DNA of 64,000 nt from Planococcus ruber (GCF_022819085.1 NZ_JALHAG010000012.1:248001-312000); one strand, 5' to 3'. Numbered from the stretch's first letter, positions 33,711 through 44,128 are shown. The notes: generated by a model not told the origin, from the letters alone. Numbers and translations are program-made.

Positions 33711-34208
33711 ATGGCAGAAATTTCAACCCATGAAGAAGCAATAAAAACGGTAAATGATTTGATTAAAGATGTAGAAGTCGCCATGCTGACAACGATTACA
33801 GACGGAAAAGCTGTATCAAGACCAATGCAGACGCAAGAGGCAGAGTTTGACGGCGAGCTCTGGTTCCTTACGTTAAAAGATACAGCAAAATACTTGGAGA
33901 TCATTGCGAACCCTTCTGTAAATCTTGCATATGCCGGGAAATCCTATGTATCCATCAGCGGGACAGCAGAATTCTCAGAAGACCTTGAGCGGAAAAAAGA
34001 GTATTGGAATCCGATATTCGAAAAAATGCTGGAAACCACGTATGATGATCCGAATGTCGTGCTGATTAAAGTAACAGCAGACACAGCAGAGTATTGGGAA
34101 TCCGGCAATAAATTAAAAGCAGTGAAGCAATTCGCTAAAAAGCTCACGAACAATGAACGAGCAGGCGATAATGAAGAAATGAACGAAACAGTAAAATTCA
34201 ATAACTAA
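33711..34208 (+). CDS. General stress protein 26-like pyridoxamine-oxidase-fold protein
   Basis: A 165-aa protein with the split-barrel flavin-binding fold of the PNPOx-like family. Landmarks are VEVAMLTTITDGKAVSRPMQ (first strands) and ELWFLTLKDTAKYLEI. It resembles B. subtilis YdaG and related general stress protein 26 members. They bind FMN or a related flavin and their enzymatic function is unclear. AGGAGGAG precedes the ATG. The sigma-B promoter directly upstream agrees with the family's known induction by stress. Confidence 0.9.
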   Translation: MAEISTHEEAIKTVNDLIKDVEVAMLTTITDGKAVSRPMQTQEAEFDGELWFLTLKDTAKYLEIIANPSVNLAYAGKSYVSISGTAEFSEDLERKKEYWNPIFEKMLETTYDDPNVVLIKVTADTAEYWESGNKLKAVKQFAKKLTNNERAGDNEEMNETVKFNN

Positions 34209-34220
34209 GCAAGCCCTTGG

Positions 34221-34256
34221 CCGCATTTCATTAAAATAATGGAAATGCGGTTTTTT
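34221..34256 (+). terminator. Terminator of the general stress gene
   Basis: A 9-bp GC-rich stem (CCGCATTTC / GAAATGCGG), extended by ATTA/TAAT, and a T run. Confidence 0.88.
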
Positions 34257-34331
34257 GTGTGGTCTGCATTTTTAATCGAAATTTGATTTGCTTCCGCTTC
34301 GGGCAATTTGTATAATGGAATTTAATATTAA

Positions 34332-35777
<1,446 letters not shown>

Positions 35778-35798
35778 CTTAAATTTCATATTGCTTGC

Positions 35799-35837
35799 AA
35801 AAAACGCTTAGACGAAAAATGTCTAAGCGTTTTTTTA
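35799..35837 (+). terminator. Terminator of gdhA
   Basis: A 14-15-bp stem (AAAACGCTTAGAC / GTCTAAGCGTTTT) with a short A-rich loop and seven T. Confidence 0.92.
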
Positions 35838-36089
35838 TGGATTTTATCGCCATTGCCCCTGTTATTTGTGTCTTCGATAATACACATTTTTTAAGAAAAT
35901 TTTTAAAAAAAAGCGGAATTCACATATTTTTAGTATAAAACATTCTAAGTATTAAGAAAATTTAACTCAATTTTAACCTTAGCACTATATTGTAACCTCT
36001 ATGACTCAGAAAATAAGGTTTAACTAGTCATATAGTATCGGATGTCAAAAATAAACAAGTTTTTTATTACTTTTAGGCAGGGTGATGGA
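35838..36089 (+). promoter_or_regulatory. AT-rich leader region before the GH16/GT2 operon
   Basis: About 250 bases, strongly AT-rich (poly-A and poly-T tracts and several TATA-like hexamers such as TATAAA near 35935). It must hold the promoter of the glucanase/synthase pair. I could not choose one promoter or identify an RNA switch. Confidence 0.4.
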
Positions 36090-36896
36090 ATGAACGTTTT
36101 GAGCGGCACAATTTGTGCATCAATGGCGCTATTTTGTTTAGCGGGAGGAGGAACGTATATGGATTATTTGCCGCCGCCATCATCAGAATCTCCATTAGTG
36201 AATAACGGGGGAGTGTTGGAAGATCACAATACAGTACCCTGGAAGATCGTCTGGAATGAAGAGTTTGATGGGGAAGCGCTCGATCCAGCTCGTTGGAATG
36301 TATTGGACGATCCTTATGGATACGGAAACAGAAGCCAGCATTACAAGCCTGAAAATGTGGAGGTGAGTGAGGGCAATTTGAAAATCCACACAAAAAAGGA
36401 GATGTCTCAAGGATTTCCATATACGTCAGGGGCGGTCACAACAAAAGGAAAAGTCGTATTTAAATATGGGAAACTCGAGGTGAGAGCGAAATTTCCAGCA
36501 GGGACGGGATTGTTGCCTGCCATATGGTTTTGGAACAATGCTGGGAAGGCTTTTCCGGAAATCGATATCGTAGAAATACTCGGCCAACAGCCAGGGCAAG
36601 TTTGGAGCACAATCCATTATGAAGTGAACCGGATATATGGAAAGGATTATAACCTTTCGGATTTGCCGAATTTGACGACAGATTATCATACGTTCGGCAT
36701 TGAATGGTATCCCGAAAAGATTACATTTTTTGTTGATGGAACGCCTCTGTATACAAGCACGACTTTTGTACCTGATGAAGAAATGTACTTATTCATCAAT
36801 ACGGGGGTGGGAGGCGATTGGGTCGGAGAACCGGATGAAACTACACCATTTCCAGCACAGCTGCTCGTCGACTGGATTAGATATTACCAAAAATAA
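36090..36896 (+). CDS. Secreted family 16 glycoside hydrolase (beta-glucanase)
   Basis: A 268-aa protein starting with a signal-like stretch (NVLSGTICASMALFCLAGG), then a GH16 jelly-roll domain. The catalytic box is EIDIVE at residues 157-162: Glu157 is the nucleophile and Glu162 the acid/base. Aromatic residues that line the glucan cleft are visible (WNEEFDG, IWFWNN, YHTFGIEWYPEKITFFVDG). Family members cleave beta-1,3 or mixed-linked glucans. ATG 36090 is proposed; the start at 36042 would add a non-signal tail. The next gene, 24 nt away, is a polysaccharide synthase, so this enzyme probably trims or releases the polymer. Confidence 0.87.
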   Translation: MNVLSGTICASMALFCLAGGGTYMDYLPPPSSESPLVNNGGVLEDHNTVPWKIVWNEEFDGEALDPARWNVLDDPYGYGNRSQHYKPENVEVSEGNLKIHTKKEMSQGFPYTSGAVTTKGKVVFKYGKLEVRAKFPAGTGLLPAIWFWNNAGKAFPEIDIVEILGQQPGQVWSTIHYEVNRIYGKDYNLSDLPNLTTDYHTFGIEWYPEKITFFVDGTPLYTSTTFVPDEEMYLFINTGVGGDWVGEPDETTPFPAQLLVDWIRYYQK

Positions 36897-36920
36897 AAAT
36901 AGAGTTAAGGGGATGGAATT

Positions 36921-38495
36921 ATGAGTGTGTTTTTAATCATATGTTTAATACCGTGGGCCATATTCTTCACGATTCAATTATTGTACTTGGTTTTAGCGTT
37001 AAAAATGACGAAAAAAGAGACGACCGTCAGGAAAGATATAGAGGAATCGAAAATGTCGATTCTTGTGCCCGCTTATAACGAAGCAAAAGTTTTAGCGAGT
37101 TGCTTTACAGGTTTTCAAAATTTGGATTATAAGAATTTCGAATTGATTTTAATAAACGATGGTTCAGATGATGAAACAATGAAATTATTAGTGGATTTAT
37201 TGGATTTAAAGGAAGAATTGCTCTTAGCAAAAGACAAATTGGCTTATAATCCAGTCATTCGTACCTTTGTTTCTGCCACTTATCCTCATGTAAAAGTGCT
37301 CGATAAGGTGAATGGAGGAAAGGCGGATGCATTGAATGCAGGAGCAGACTATGCTTCTGGCGACATCATCATTACTTTGGATGCGGATAGTATTTTACAA
37401 AAAAATGCCTTGACCCATATAAATGAAGCGATGCAAGATCCGAATGTAATCGCGGGAGGCGGTATGGTGCATGTTGGGCAAATGTATAAGGAATCGAAAC
37501 CGTCTTTTAAAGGCAACGGACTGACTCGTTATCAATTGTCTGATTATATGCTGTCGTTTTACGTCAAACGATTTGTGCAATCGAAATTCGGAGTAGTTTC
37601 TGTCGTATCCGGAGCGTTTGGTGCATTTAAGGCTTTTGCTTTATATGAAGCGGGAGGATATAAAAAGACAATTGGAGAAGACATGGAAATCACGCTCAGA
37701 ATGCAGCAATTGATCAAAAACACCTATACAAAAGGCAAGTTGGTTTTTGTGCCGAAAGCGGAATGTTATACAGAAGTACCGGGCGACTTTAAAAGTTTAT
37801 CCAAGCAGAGAGTTAGATGGCAAAAAGGCTTTATCGATGCTTTGAAGATGTATCATAAGGGGAAAGTGGAAAAGCTGGGCTTCAAACTCGTTTTCTTTAT
37901 CTTTATTGATTCATTGCTGCCTGGAGTGGCTGGCATTTTCACAACGGCGTTTCTTGCTTACGGCTTCATAACAGCTACAGTGTCGGATTTGACACTTTTG
38001 TTATTAGCCATGACCGCAGTGCTTCAAATTACGCAGCGCGTCGGATCATATGTGGTTTCAAACAGACATGGGCATGTCTATCCGAAATTCGATTACTTCA
38101 AAATCACTTTATTTTCCGCTATCGAATTGGTTAGTTACCGTCTATTGGATGCTTATTATTTCTTATACGGTTCAATCGCATACGTACTTGAACGGGAACA
38201 TACGTGGAACAAGCTAGAACGGACGGGAATCGTTTCCATCTATCCAACTGAACCTACTATCTCTACGCCGCTTCCGCTAGTTGGGGCTTTGCCGATTAAA
38301 GAAGTGGCGATGGAAATAGCAGCCGTCATTACTCCGACGCCTGATTTCCAAGAAGAGCCAGAAACGGTGCCTGAGTTGCTCCAAGAACTAGTCACGAAAA
38401 CAGTGCTGGATCCGATCGAAGATTTAGTGGCAGAGGTAAGCCAAGAAAGTTTCCATGCGGCTCAAGGAGATGAACAACGCATGAATCTGCACTAA
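36921..38495 (+). CDS. Processive GT2 polysaccharide synthase (cellulose/hyaluronan-synthase type)
   Basis: A 524-aa membrane glycosyltransferase. One N-terminal membrane segment (about 3-27) is followed by a GT2 domain with the D,D,D,QxxRW set: DGSDD near 80-84, DADS near 153, GED near 253 and QRVRW at 296-300. Three or four further segments follow from about 325 to 420. The last 100 residues (from about 430) are an acidic, proline-rich cytosolic tail without PilZ-like motifs. The motif set is that of processive synthases making cellulose, hyaluronan or beta-1,3 glucan; the nucleotide sugar is unknown. It follows the GH16 gene and precedes a terminator. The tail could be a regulatory or partner-binding element. 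Confidence 0.88.
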   Translation: MSVFLIICLIPWAIFFTIQLLYLVLALKMTKKETTVRKDIEESKMSILVPAYNEAKVLASCFTGFQNLDYKNFELILINDGSDDETMKLLVDLLDLKEELLLAKDKLAYNPVIRTFVSATYPHVKVLDKVNGGKADALNAGADYASGDIIITLDADSILQKNALTHINEAMQDPNVIAGGGMVHVGQMYKESKPSFKGNGLTRYQLSDYMLSFYVKRFVQSKFGVVSVVSGAFGAFKAFALYEAGGYKKTIGEDMEITLRMQQLIKNTYTKGKLVFVPKAECYTEVPGDFKSLSKQRVRWQKGFIDALKMYHKGKVEKLGFKLVFFIFIDSLLPGVAGIFTTAFLAYGFITATVSDLTLLLLAMTAVLQITQRVGSYVVSNRHGHVYPKFDYFKITLFSAIELVSYRLLDAYYFLYGSIAYVLEREHTWNKLERTGIVSIYPTEPTISTPLPLVGALPIKEVAMEIAAVITPTPDFQEEPETVPELLQELVTKTVLDPIEDLVAEVSQESFHAAQGDEQRMNLH

Positions 38496-38553
38496 AATAT
38501 CTGAAATTTCAGTTATTTATTATTGATTTTCTTTTATCTCTTCCTGAATATAG

Positions 38554-38588
38554 AAAACTCCCGGACTTTTACAGACTGGGAGTTTTTT
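38554..38588. terminator. Bidirectional terminator after the synthase gene
   Basis: A 9-bp stem (AAAACTCCC / GGGAGTTTT) with a 15-nt loop and T tail, shared with the convergent DUF2798 gene. Confidence 0.85.
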
Positions 38589-38589
38589 A

Positions 38590-39096
38590 TTATCCTGCAA
38601 TTGAAGCTAGCGCTTTTTTATCTTGTATGTCATGCATTTTAACCATCACGAAACGGGCGATCGGCTGAATGACTAAGCTTTCAGCAGCAAGGACAATCAG
38701 AAAATTGCGTGGCCAATACTGCAGCCAATTGCTGAAGATTTCAGTATGGTATCCATTTCCGACAAGGTCGCCAAGGAAAGTCATAGCCGCTGACATTCCG
38801 AGGACCGTGAAAAGGATGCGAAAAAGAATTTTTGAATTGAAGCTATCAGTGGGCTTAGTGAATTTAGCTGTCAATGCTTCAGCAAGGCGCCCAAAAATAG
38901 CAGGTTCGATAATCATTACGATGATCCACATGATGGGCACCATTTTTAAAATTGAAAAGGCGATGTCTCCGTTGAAAGTTCCGGCAAAATAGATCGTACT
39001 GAATGAGGTCATGAACAATACCGTCATCGTGGAAATCAAGGTGCCGTATAGCAAGCCTTCTTTCGGGTTTCTTGGCAGTCTTTTTTCTTTTTGCAT
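38590..39096 (-). CDS. DUF2798-family membrane protein
   Basis: A 168-aa protein with four hydrophobic segments, in two similar pairs: the pattern GLLYGTLISTMTVLFMTSF recurs as FRILFTVLGMSAAMTFLGD, and each pair ends with a proline-containing, basic loop. This is the DUF2798 layout. Function is unknown; some members sit near efflux pumps. AAAGGAAG precedes the ATG. It is transcribed alone. Confidence 0.82.
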   Translation of the reverse strand: MQKEKRLPRNPKEGLLYGTLISTMTVLFMTSFSTIYFAGTFNGDIAFSILKMVPIMWIIVMIIEPAIFGRLAEALTAKFTKPTDSFNSKILFRILFTVLGMSAAMTFLGDLVGNGYHTEIFSNWLQYWPRNFLIVLAAESLVIQPIARFVMVKMHDIQDKKALASIAG

Positions 39097-39480
39097 GTTT
39101 TACTTCCTTTCAAAAATCATTTTTGACTGCATATTCCAGTAAGTCTTATCTAAATAAAGCATTCGTTCCAGCAATGAAAAAAAGCTTGAAGTGCATCAAA
39201 GGAAAAAAGCATAGAATAGAAAGTGAAATATTCTGGTTTGCATCCGCTATATTCACCATTGTTAACATACACTTTTGTAAACCTGGCAATCAGGAGCACA
39301 CTCAATTTAAAGACGTTAATTGGTTCAGTCTGTTTACTACGATACCAATATGGCTAGTTTTGAGGTAAGTGTCCATTTTGTGTCTTTTTAAGTTCCTGAA
39401 GAAAAATGAAGAGATTGCTGAAACTATTCCTGTAATTCATGTATAGTTAATTAGATCATTTAGTGAGAGGTGTTTTATAC
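39097..39480. other. Intergenic region without a supported gene
   Basis: The 380 bases between divergent DUF2798 and Bcr/CflA genes contain the promoters of both. I see no ribosome site before any possible frame, no hairpin and no repeat. GAGAGGTG at its end serves the exporter gene. Confidence 0.6.
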
Positions 39481-40680
39481 ATGTTGCATAATCCAAAAGG
39501 GAGAAAAAGATTGGGGCTCGCTTTGCTTCTCAGCATGCTCGGGGTATTGGCTCCATTGAATATTGATATGTATTTGCCTGGTTTTCCTTTAATCGCACAA
39601 GATTTGGACGCTCATATATCATTAGTCCAGCTTAGTTTGACTGCTTGTTTGATTGGACTGGCGGCGGGGCAGATTGTGGTCGGGCCTTTGAGTGACGCCC
39701 ACGGCAGAAGGAAACCGTTGATCATTTCGGTCATTCTCTTTGCGTTGTCATCGCTTCTTTGTGCTGTAGCCCCGACGATTGAGTTATTGATTGCCGCTCG
39801 TTTTCTGCAAGGTTTTACAGCTGCAGGAGGAGTGGTCTTATCAAGAGCTGTAGTCAGCGACGTTTTTACGGGAAGGGAAATGACGAAGTTCTTTGCTTTA
39901 CTGATGGTCATCAATGCCGTTGCACCTATGGTGGCACCGATTGCAGGAGGAGGCATTCTTGCATTGCCCTTCGGAGGCTGGGAAAGCATTTTCTACTTTT
40001 TAAGTTTGCTTGGATTGATCATGGTTGTGATTGTCACACTGCGGCTGCCCGAAACCTTGCCCTCTGAGAAGAGGATGCCAAGTTCGATTGGAACTTCCAT
40101 TCGGACAATGGGGAGTTTGTTCAAAGCGCGGCCTTTTATCGGCTATGCGCTTGTCGTCGGCCTGATTCATGGAGGAAGTTTTGCTTATGTGGCAGGGACG
40201 CCTTTTGTTTATCAGGAAATATACGGCGTATCACCGCAAGTGTTCAGCGTGCTCTTCGGCATCAATGGAATCGCAATGATTCTAGGCAGCACCATCATCG
40301 GGAAGTTCGGCGGGATCGTCTCTGAACATCGCTTATTGCAAGGTGCTGCATGGGTTGCTGTTGCCGCGACATTGATATTATTCATTATGACGATCATCGA
40401 AGGTCCGCTCGCAGCACTTGTCATTTCGATTTTCATCTATATGATCGCAGTCGGCATGACGTTCACGAGTTCGTTTACACTCGCCATGCGAGACCAAGGC
40501 CACCGGGCAGGGAGTGCCAGTGCCGTTGTCGGCATGCTGCCGCTCGTTATCGGTTCGATTGTGTCGCCGCTAGTCGGCATTAACGAATTATCGGCAGTTC
40601 CGATGGGGACGATTCTATTTGGATCATCTGTTCTTGGATTGCTTGCATTTGCCACCTTGACTGGAAAGCCTAAAGGGTAG
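39481..40680 (+). CDS. Bcr/CflA-type multidrug exporter (MFS DHA1)
   Basis: A 399-aa protein with 12 hydrophobic segments. It opens with the family block LAPLNIDMYLPGFPLIAQDL, then shows motif A GPLSDAHGRRKPL and the motif C area GGGILALPFGGWESIF. This is the Bcr/CflA branch, which expels bicyclomycin, sulfonamides, chloramphenicol or other drugs and also some amino acid products. ATG 39481 has GAGAGGTG 8-9 nt upstream. It is monocistronic with its own terminator. Confidence 0.92.
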   Translation: MLHNPKGRKRLGLALLLSMLGVLAPLNIDMYLPGFPLIAQDLDAHISLVQLSLTACLIGLAAGQIVVGPLSDAHGRRKPLIISVILFALSSLLCAVAPTIELLIAARFLQGFTAAGGVVLSRAVVSDVFTGREMTKFFALLMVINAVAPMVAPIAGGGILALPFGGWESIFYFLSLLGLIMVVIVTLRLPETLPSEKRMPSSIGTSIRTMGSLFKARPFIGYALVVGLIHGGSFAYVAGTPFVYQEIYGVSPQVFSVLFGINGIAMILGSTIIGKFGGIVSEHRLLQGAAWVAVAATLILFIMTIIEGPLAALVISIFIYMIAVGMTFTSSFTLAMRDQGHRAGSASAVVGMLPLVIGSIVSPLVGINELSAVPMGTILFGSSVLGLLAFATLTGKPKG

Positions 40681-40681
40681 T

Positions 40682-40709
40682 GGAGCCGCATTTATTGCGG
40701 TTCTTTTTT
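40682..40709 (+). terminator. Terminator of the Bcr/CflA gene
   Basis: AGCCGCA / TGCGGTT with a short AT loop and T run, 2 nt after the stop. Confidence 0.8.
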
Positions 40710-40775
40710 ATGGTTTATTTCTTTGGCGTGCTCGATTAAAGTAAGAGAAAGAAGTATTTAAAGAGGATGAGAATT

Positions 40776-41729
40776 GTGAAGTTTTTTGCAGACCATGATG
40801 AACAAATACAGATTTTGCGCGAACGGGGATTGATCGTAAAAGATGTGACCCAGGCGAAACGGATTTTGTCCCGTGAAAATTATTACGCCTTGATTGATGG
40901 CTACAAAGAACCGTTCATGGAACACGATGAGCGTTTAAATCCCTATGGGCAGGAGCGCTACCGGGAAGGGACGGAGTTCAGCCATATCTATGCGCTCTAC
41001 CGTTTCGATCGGGAATTGCGTATCTTGATGCTGAACGAACTGCTGAAATTTGAAAAGAATATGAAATCAAAGATCGCTTATCGCTTCTCTGAGAAATTCC
41101 AGGGCAAGGATAGCTTTTTAGAGCCTGGAAATTATAGCGAAAACAGTGAGCATCACCATGAACGCGACCGCGTCATTTCGACGCTCGCGAACTTGATCAA
41201 AAGCCATAAAAAGCGCGACCGCGTGAGGTATCCAGCTATCCGAGATTTTTTCGACAAGCATCGAAATGTGCCGCTCTGGGTGCTCGTCAACTTTTTATCG
41301 CTCGGACAAATCATTAACTTTTATCAAGTAATCGAAGAGGAGCTGCGGGAAAGGATTGCCCAGAACTTTGCTGAAGAATTCAGTGAAGAATATACAAACC
41401 TGCAGCTGAGCGCCTACGAGCTTGATGCCATTTTAGAAGTGGCATTTCCTTACCGCAATAAATCTGCGCATGAAGAAGTGATTTACCGTTTTCGGCTGCC
41501 GCATCCCGTTGAGCTGGGGAATTTGGAAAGCAGGCTGGATATGGAAGCCGGGAGCTTAAAGCAAGGTACTGTATTTTCAGTTTCTGCTTTATTGAAGTTA
41601 GTGCTGGCGAAGGAAGAATACGAAGTGTTTTCATCGGAACTCGAGCGTTTATTGAATGAATTGAAAGCGGAAGTACAAGGCCAAGCTTTTGGCTTCATTA
41701 TGAAAGATGCGGGGTTTTATTCTCTTTAA
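40776..41729 (+). CDS. Abi-family (Abi_2, HEPN) protein, probable abortive-infection RNase
   Basis: A 317-aa protein of the Abi_2 family (AbiD/AbiF type). The early block AKRILSRENYYALIDGYKEPF and the central YALYRFDRELRILMLNELLKFEKNMKSK-like stretch are characteristic (only parts are quoted). It carries an R-x4-H motif, Arg227 to His232 in RNKSAH, the catalytic signature of HEPN RNases. Known relatives give phage resistance by stopping growth in infected cells. GTG 40776 has AGAGGATG at a good distance; ATG 40767 is too near it. No toxin-antitoxin partner or mobile element is adjacent; it sits alone among housekeeping-type genes. Confidence 0.88.
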   Translation: MKFFADHDEQIQILRERGLIVKDVTQAKRILSRENYYALIDGYKEPFMEHDERLNPYGQERYREGTEFSHIYALYRFDRELRILMLNELLKFEKNMKSKIAYRFSEKFQGKDSFLEPGNYSENSEHHHERDRVISTLANLIKSHKKRDRVRYPAIRDFFDKHRNVPLWVLVNFLSLGQIINFYQVIEEELRERIAQNFAEEFSEEYTNLQLSAYELDAILEVAFPYRNKSAHEEVIYRFRLPHPVELGNLESRLDMEAGSLKQGTVFSVSALLKLVLAKEEYEVFSSELERLLNELKAEVQGQAFGFIMKDAGFYSL

Positions 41730-41749
41730 CTGAAGGGGAGTGTGGAGTA

Positions 41750-42298
41750 ATGGATGATACTTACATTGCGCTGCTCAGAGGCATAAACGTCGGCGGAAAC
41801 AATAAAATCGATATGAAGGCTTTGAAACTGGCGTTTGAGCAAGCAGGTTTCACAGCGGTCAAAACTTATATCAATTCTGGAAATATCCTTTTTAAAAGCG
41901 GCCATTTGCCAAAGAAGGAATTGGGGCCGATAACAGAAAAAGCCATCCTTGAGCACTTCGGGCTGAACATCAAAGTCCTGATTTACGCTGCCAAGGAATT
42001 TCTCTCGATTGCTAAAGCGCTTCCGGAAAATTGGGTGAATGACAAGGAAATGAAAAGCGATGTCCTGTTCCTTTGGGAAGAAGTGGATGATGAAAAGATC
42101 ATGGAACAGCTGCAGCTGAAGCCGGAAGTTGACCAAGTCATCTACGTTCCAGGCGCGATCCTATGGACGGTGGCGAGAGAAAACGTCGCCAAAAGCGGCA
42201 TGGTGAAAATTGTCGGAACGGATATTTACCGCAAAGTCACGATCCGCAATGTCAATACAGTCCGTAAACTGGCGGGGTTGATTGAGGATTTGGGCTGA
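41750..42298 (+). CDS. DUF1697-family protein
   Basis: A 182-aa protein with the DUF1697 opening YIALLRGINVGGNNKIDMKAL and KTYINSGNILF (about residues 3-46), and the closing DIYRKVTIRNVNTVRKLAGL. The family is widespread and has no proven role; a small-molecule or nucleic-acid binding fold has been proposed. GGGGAGTGTGGAG precedes the ATG. It follows the Abi gene by 20 nt and shares its terminator, so both may be transcribed together. Confidence 0.88.
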   Translation: MDDTYIALLRGINVGGNNKIDMKALKLAFEQAGFTAVKTYINSGNILFKSGHLPKKELGPITEKAILEHFGLNIKVLIYAAKEFLSIAKALPENWVNDKEMKSDVLFLWEEVDDEKIMEQLQLKPEVDQVIYVPGAILWTVARENVAKSGMVKIVGTDIYRKVTIRNVNTVRKLAGLIEDLG

Positions 42299-42302
42299 TC
42301 GA

Positions 42303-42338
42303 AAAAAGCCGTCCCTTTAGACTAAAGGGGCGGCTTTT
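42303..42338. terminator. Bidirectional terminator after the DUF1697 gene
   Basis: A long stem (AAAAGCCGTCCCTTTAG / CTAAAGGGGCGGCTTTT, one G-T and no bulge). Convergent genes lie on both sides. Confidence 0.9.
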
Positions 42339-42370
42339 GGAGTTGGCATATTATTTCTGAAAAAATACGG

Positions 42371-42877
42371 TCAGACATAGCGCTTTAATTCCTCGTAGAT
42401 TTGGACGATCTCATCAAATTTCATCCGGACGAGGCCGGATGATGAAGGGGCGACATATTCGATAATTCCTGGAAGGACCGGCTCTTCCTGCAATCCCCAC
42501 GGAATCTGCCGTTTCTTGCTGTATTCCTGGTAGACGCCTTTGCCGACAAAGCAGACAGCAGTCGGTTTGAATTTTAGAATCTTTTCTTGCAGCGCTGCTG
42601 CCCCTTCCTTGTATTCAGCTTTTGTGATGTCCGCCGCTTCTTTTGTAGGGCGGTCCACAATATTCGTCAGGCCGAATCCGAGATCCAGCAGTTTGCTGTT
42701 CTCTTCAGGTGCAAACTTCCAGGGAGTCAGGCTAGCTTGATATAAGATCTTCCAAAAACGGTTTGTCGGATTGGCATAGTGGTAGCCGGTTTCGGAAGAA
42801 CGGATGCTCGGATTAAAGCCAACGAAAAGGATTTTTAAATTTTCTTTTAGATGATCGGGAATCGGTTCTAACTGCAC
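42371..42877 (-). CDS. Mismatch-specific uracil/thymine DNA glycosylase (MUG-like)
   Basis: A 168-aa member of the uracil-DNA glycosylase superfamily, MUG/TDG group. Motif 1 is GFNPSIRS with the active-site Asn, and motif 2 is the C-terminal APSSSG, replacing the usual NPS/HPS. It removes uracil or thymine from G:U or G:T mismatches, or ethenocytosine. GTG 42877 has AAAGGAGG 8 nt upstream; a TTG two codons earlier is too close. It is the downstream gene after the TDT transporter on the minus strand, 30 nt apart. Confidence 0.87.
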   Translation of the reverse strand: MQLEPIPDHLKENLKILFVGFNPSIRSSETGYHYANPTNRFWKILYQASLTPWKFAPEENSKLLDLGFGLTNIVDRPTKEAADITKAEYKEGAAALQEKILKFKPTAVCFVGKGVYQEYSKKRQIPWGLQEEPVLPGIIEYVAPSSSGLVRMKFDEIVQIYEELKRYV

Positions 42878-42906
42878 TAGCAAGGCCTCCTTTAGCGAAT
42901 GGCGGA

Positions 42907-43983
42907 TTATTGAGAGGGTTGACTGTTCTTTTTCTGTATTCTTTCAGTCCGGTAGAATTTCATCCAGCGGAAATACACATGCCGAAGCATTCCCACAAAA
43001 ACCAAAACCCACGAAATCAACGAAATGTAGAACATGGCTCGGGGAATCGCTTTTAGAAAAGGAAGATCCAGGGCAACCGCCAGTTCCCAAGTGCTGGCGG
43101 TGTACATTGCGAGCGGAAAGACCATGGCCCACCACTGCGGGCCATAACTGAACGGATAGCGATGATAGGCATGGCGCCAATAAGTCAAAATGAACAGCAG
43201 CGGAATCCACCAGGTGCCGCCTGCCCAGAAAAATAAAGTAAAGCCTTTTAGAAAAGGGCTGATTTCAAGCAGCAGCGGAGAATCATCTACGTGCAGAATC
43301 AATGTAGCACCAGCCAGGCTCGTGATGGCTACAGCGCCCATATTGATCCAGTAAGGCGGCGTTAATTCAGCAAATGCTAGACGAAGAAAAGTAAATCGAT
43401 AAAAAATAAGGGCAATAATCGTTAGGTAAAGCATGCAGCCTAGGAAGTGCATGCAAACCGCAAAAAAGACCAGGGCACCTCCGCTGTTTTGCAGATGTGG
43501 AAACAGCATGATGCCGAGAATGGAAACCGATTGGGTCGCAACCGCTGCAATCAGCCAGGCGCCATTGATGCCTTCCAACAACGAAGGTTTATTGCGCCGG
43601 ACCGTGACGGCTGTGAAAAAAGTGTACATAATGATAAACCAAAGAAATATGCCGGCAATCCATAAATAGAAGGCCGCTGCATCAGAACCGGTGACCACAA
43701 TCAGCTGGCTGCCGAGTACACAAGTGGCGGCGACAGTGGTAAAGAAACCGGGCCCGACCGAGTGGCTCGTCAAGTCAGCCAAAAGCCGTTTTGGATAGTT
43801 CGCGAGGCGAATCCCTGTTAACCCCCATAGAACGGCAAATGCGGCTACATTTAGATAAAGCAAGACGTCGGCAAGAAGCTCAAAGCCAAGAAAAAACGAA
43901 CTGATGGACAATGCGCCAGTTGCCATCACAAAAGCAAAATAAGCTGGAAACAAAGTTTCAGCCAGCAGCTTGAAAAATTTCAT
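42907..43983 (-). CDS. TDT-family (TehA/SLAC1-like) transporter
   Basis: A 358-aa protein with ten membrane segments and the TehA/SLAC1/Mae1 pattern: the opening LFPAYFAFVMATGALSIS, the FFTTVAATCVLGSQ block and the GGTWWIPLLFILTYWRH region. The family comprises tellurite-resistance proteins, C4-dicarboxylate and anion channels. It is the first gene of a small minus-strand unit with the DNA glycosylase. ATG 43983 is chosen; GTG 43986 has slightly better spacing from GGAG. The transported anion is unknown. Confidence 0.88.
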   Translation of the reverse strand: MKFFKLLAETLFPAYFAFVMATGALSISSFFLGFELLADVLLYLNVAAFAVLWGLTGIRLANYPKRLLADLTSHSVGPGFFTTVAATCVLGSQLIVVTGSDAAAFYLWIAGIFLWFIIMYTFFTAVTVRRNKPSLLEGINGAWLIAAVATQSVSILGIMLFPHLQNSGGALVFFAVCMHFLGCMLYLTIIALIFYRFTFLRLAFAELTPPYWINMGAVAITSLAGATLILHVDDSPLLLEISPFLKGFTLFFWAGGTWWIPLLFILTYWRHAYHRYPFSYGPQWWAMVFPLAMYTASTWELAVALDLPFLKAIPRAMFYISLISWVLVFVGMLRHVYFRWMKFYRTERIQKKNSQPSQ

Positions 43984-44096
43984 CACAAGGTCCACTCCTA
44001 CGGTTATTAAAAGGTTCACTGAAAAAATGCTTTACGTTATTGTAACATGCTTTGCTGTTGGGCCGATGATCCCTGTAGAAAACCGGCTGACATGAA

Positions 44097-44128
44097 AAAA
44101 GGCAAACCTGTTGAAAAGGTTTGCCTTT
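44097..44128 (-). terminator. Terminator of the SDR gene at 44139
   Basis: AAAGGCAAACC / GGTTTGCCTTT, an 11-bp stem with a 9-nt loop, followed by six T on the minus strand. Confidence 0.88.

Noticed and set aside
39072-39368. A 98-aa plus-strand frame over the DUF2798 start and its upstream region
   Set aside because: No ribosome site, mixed composition without a recognisable fold, and it is antisense to a real gene start.
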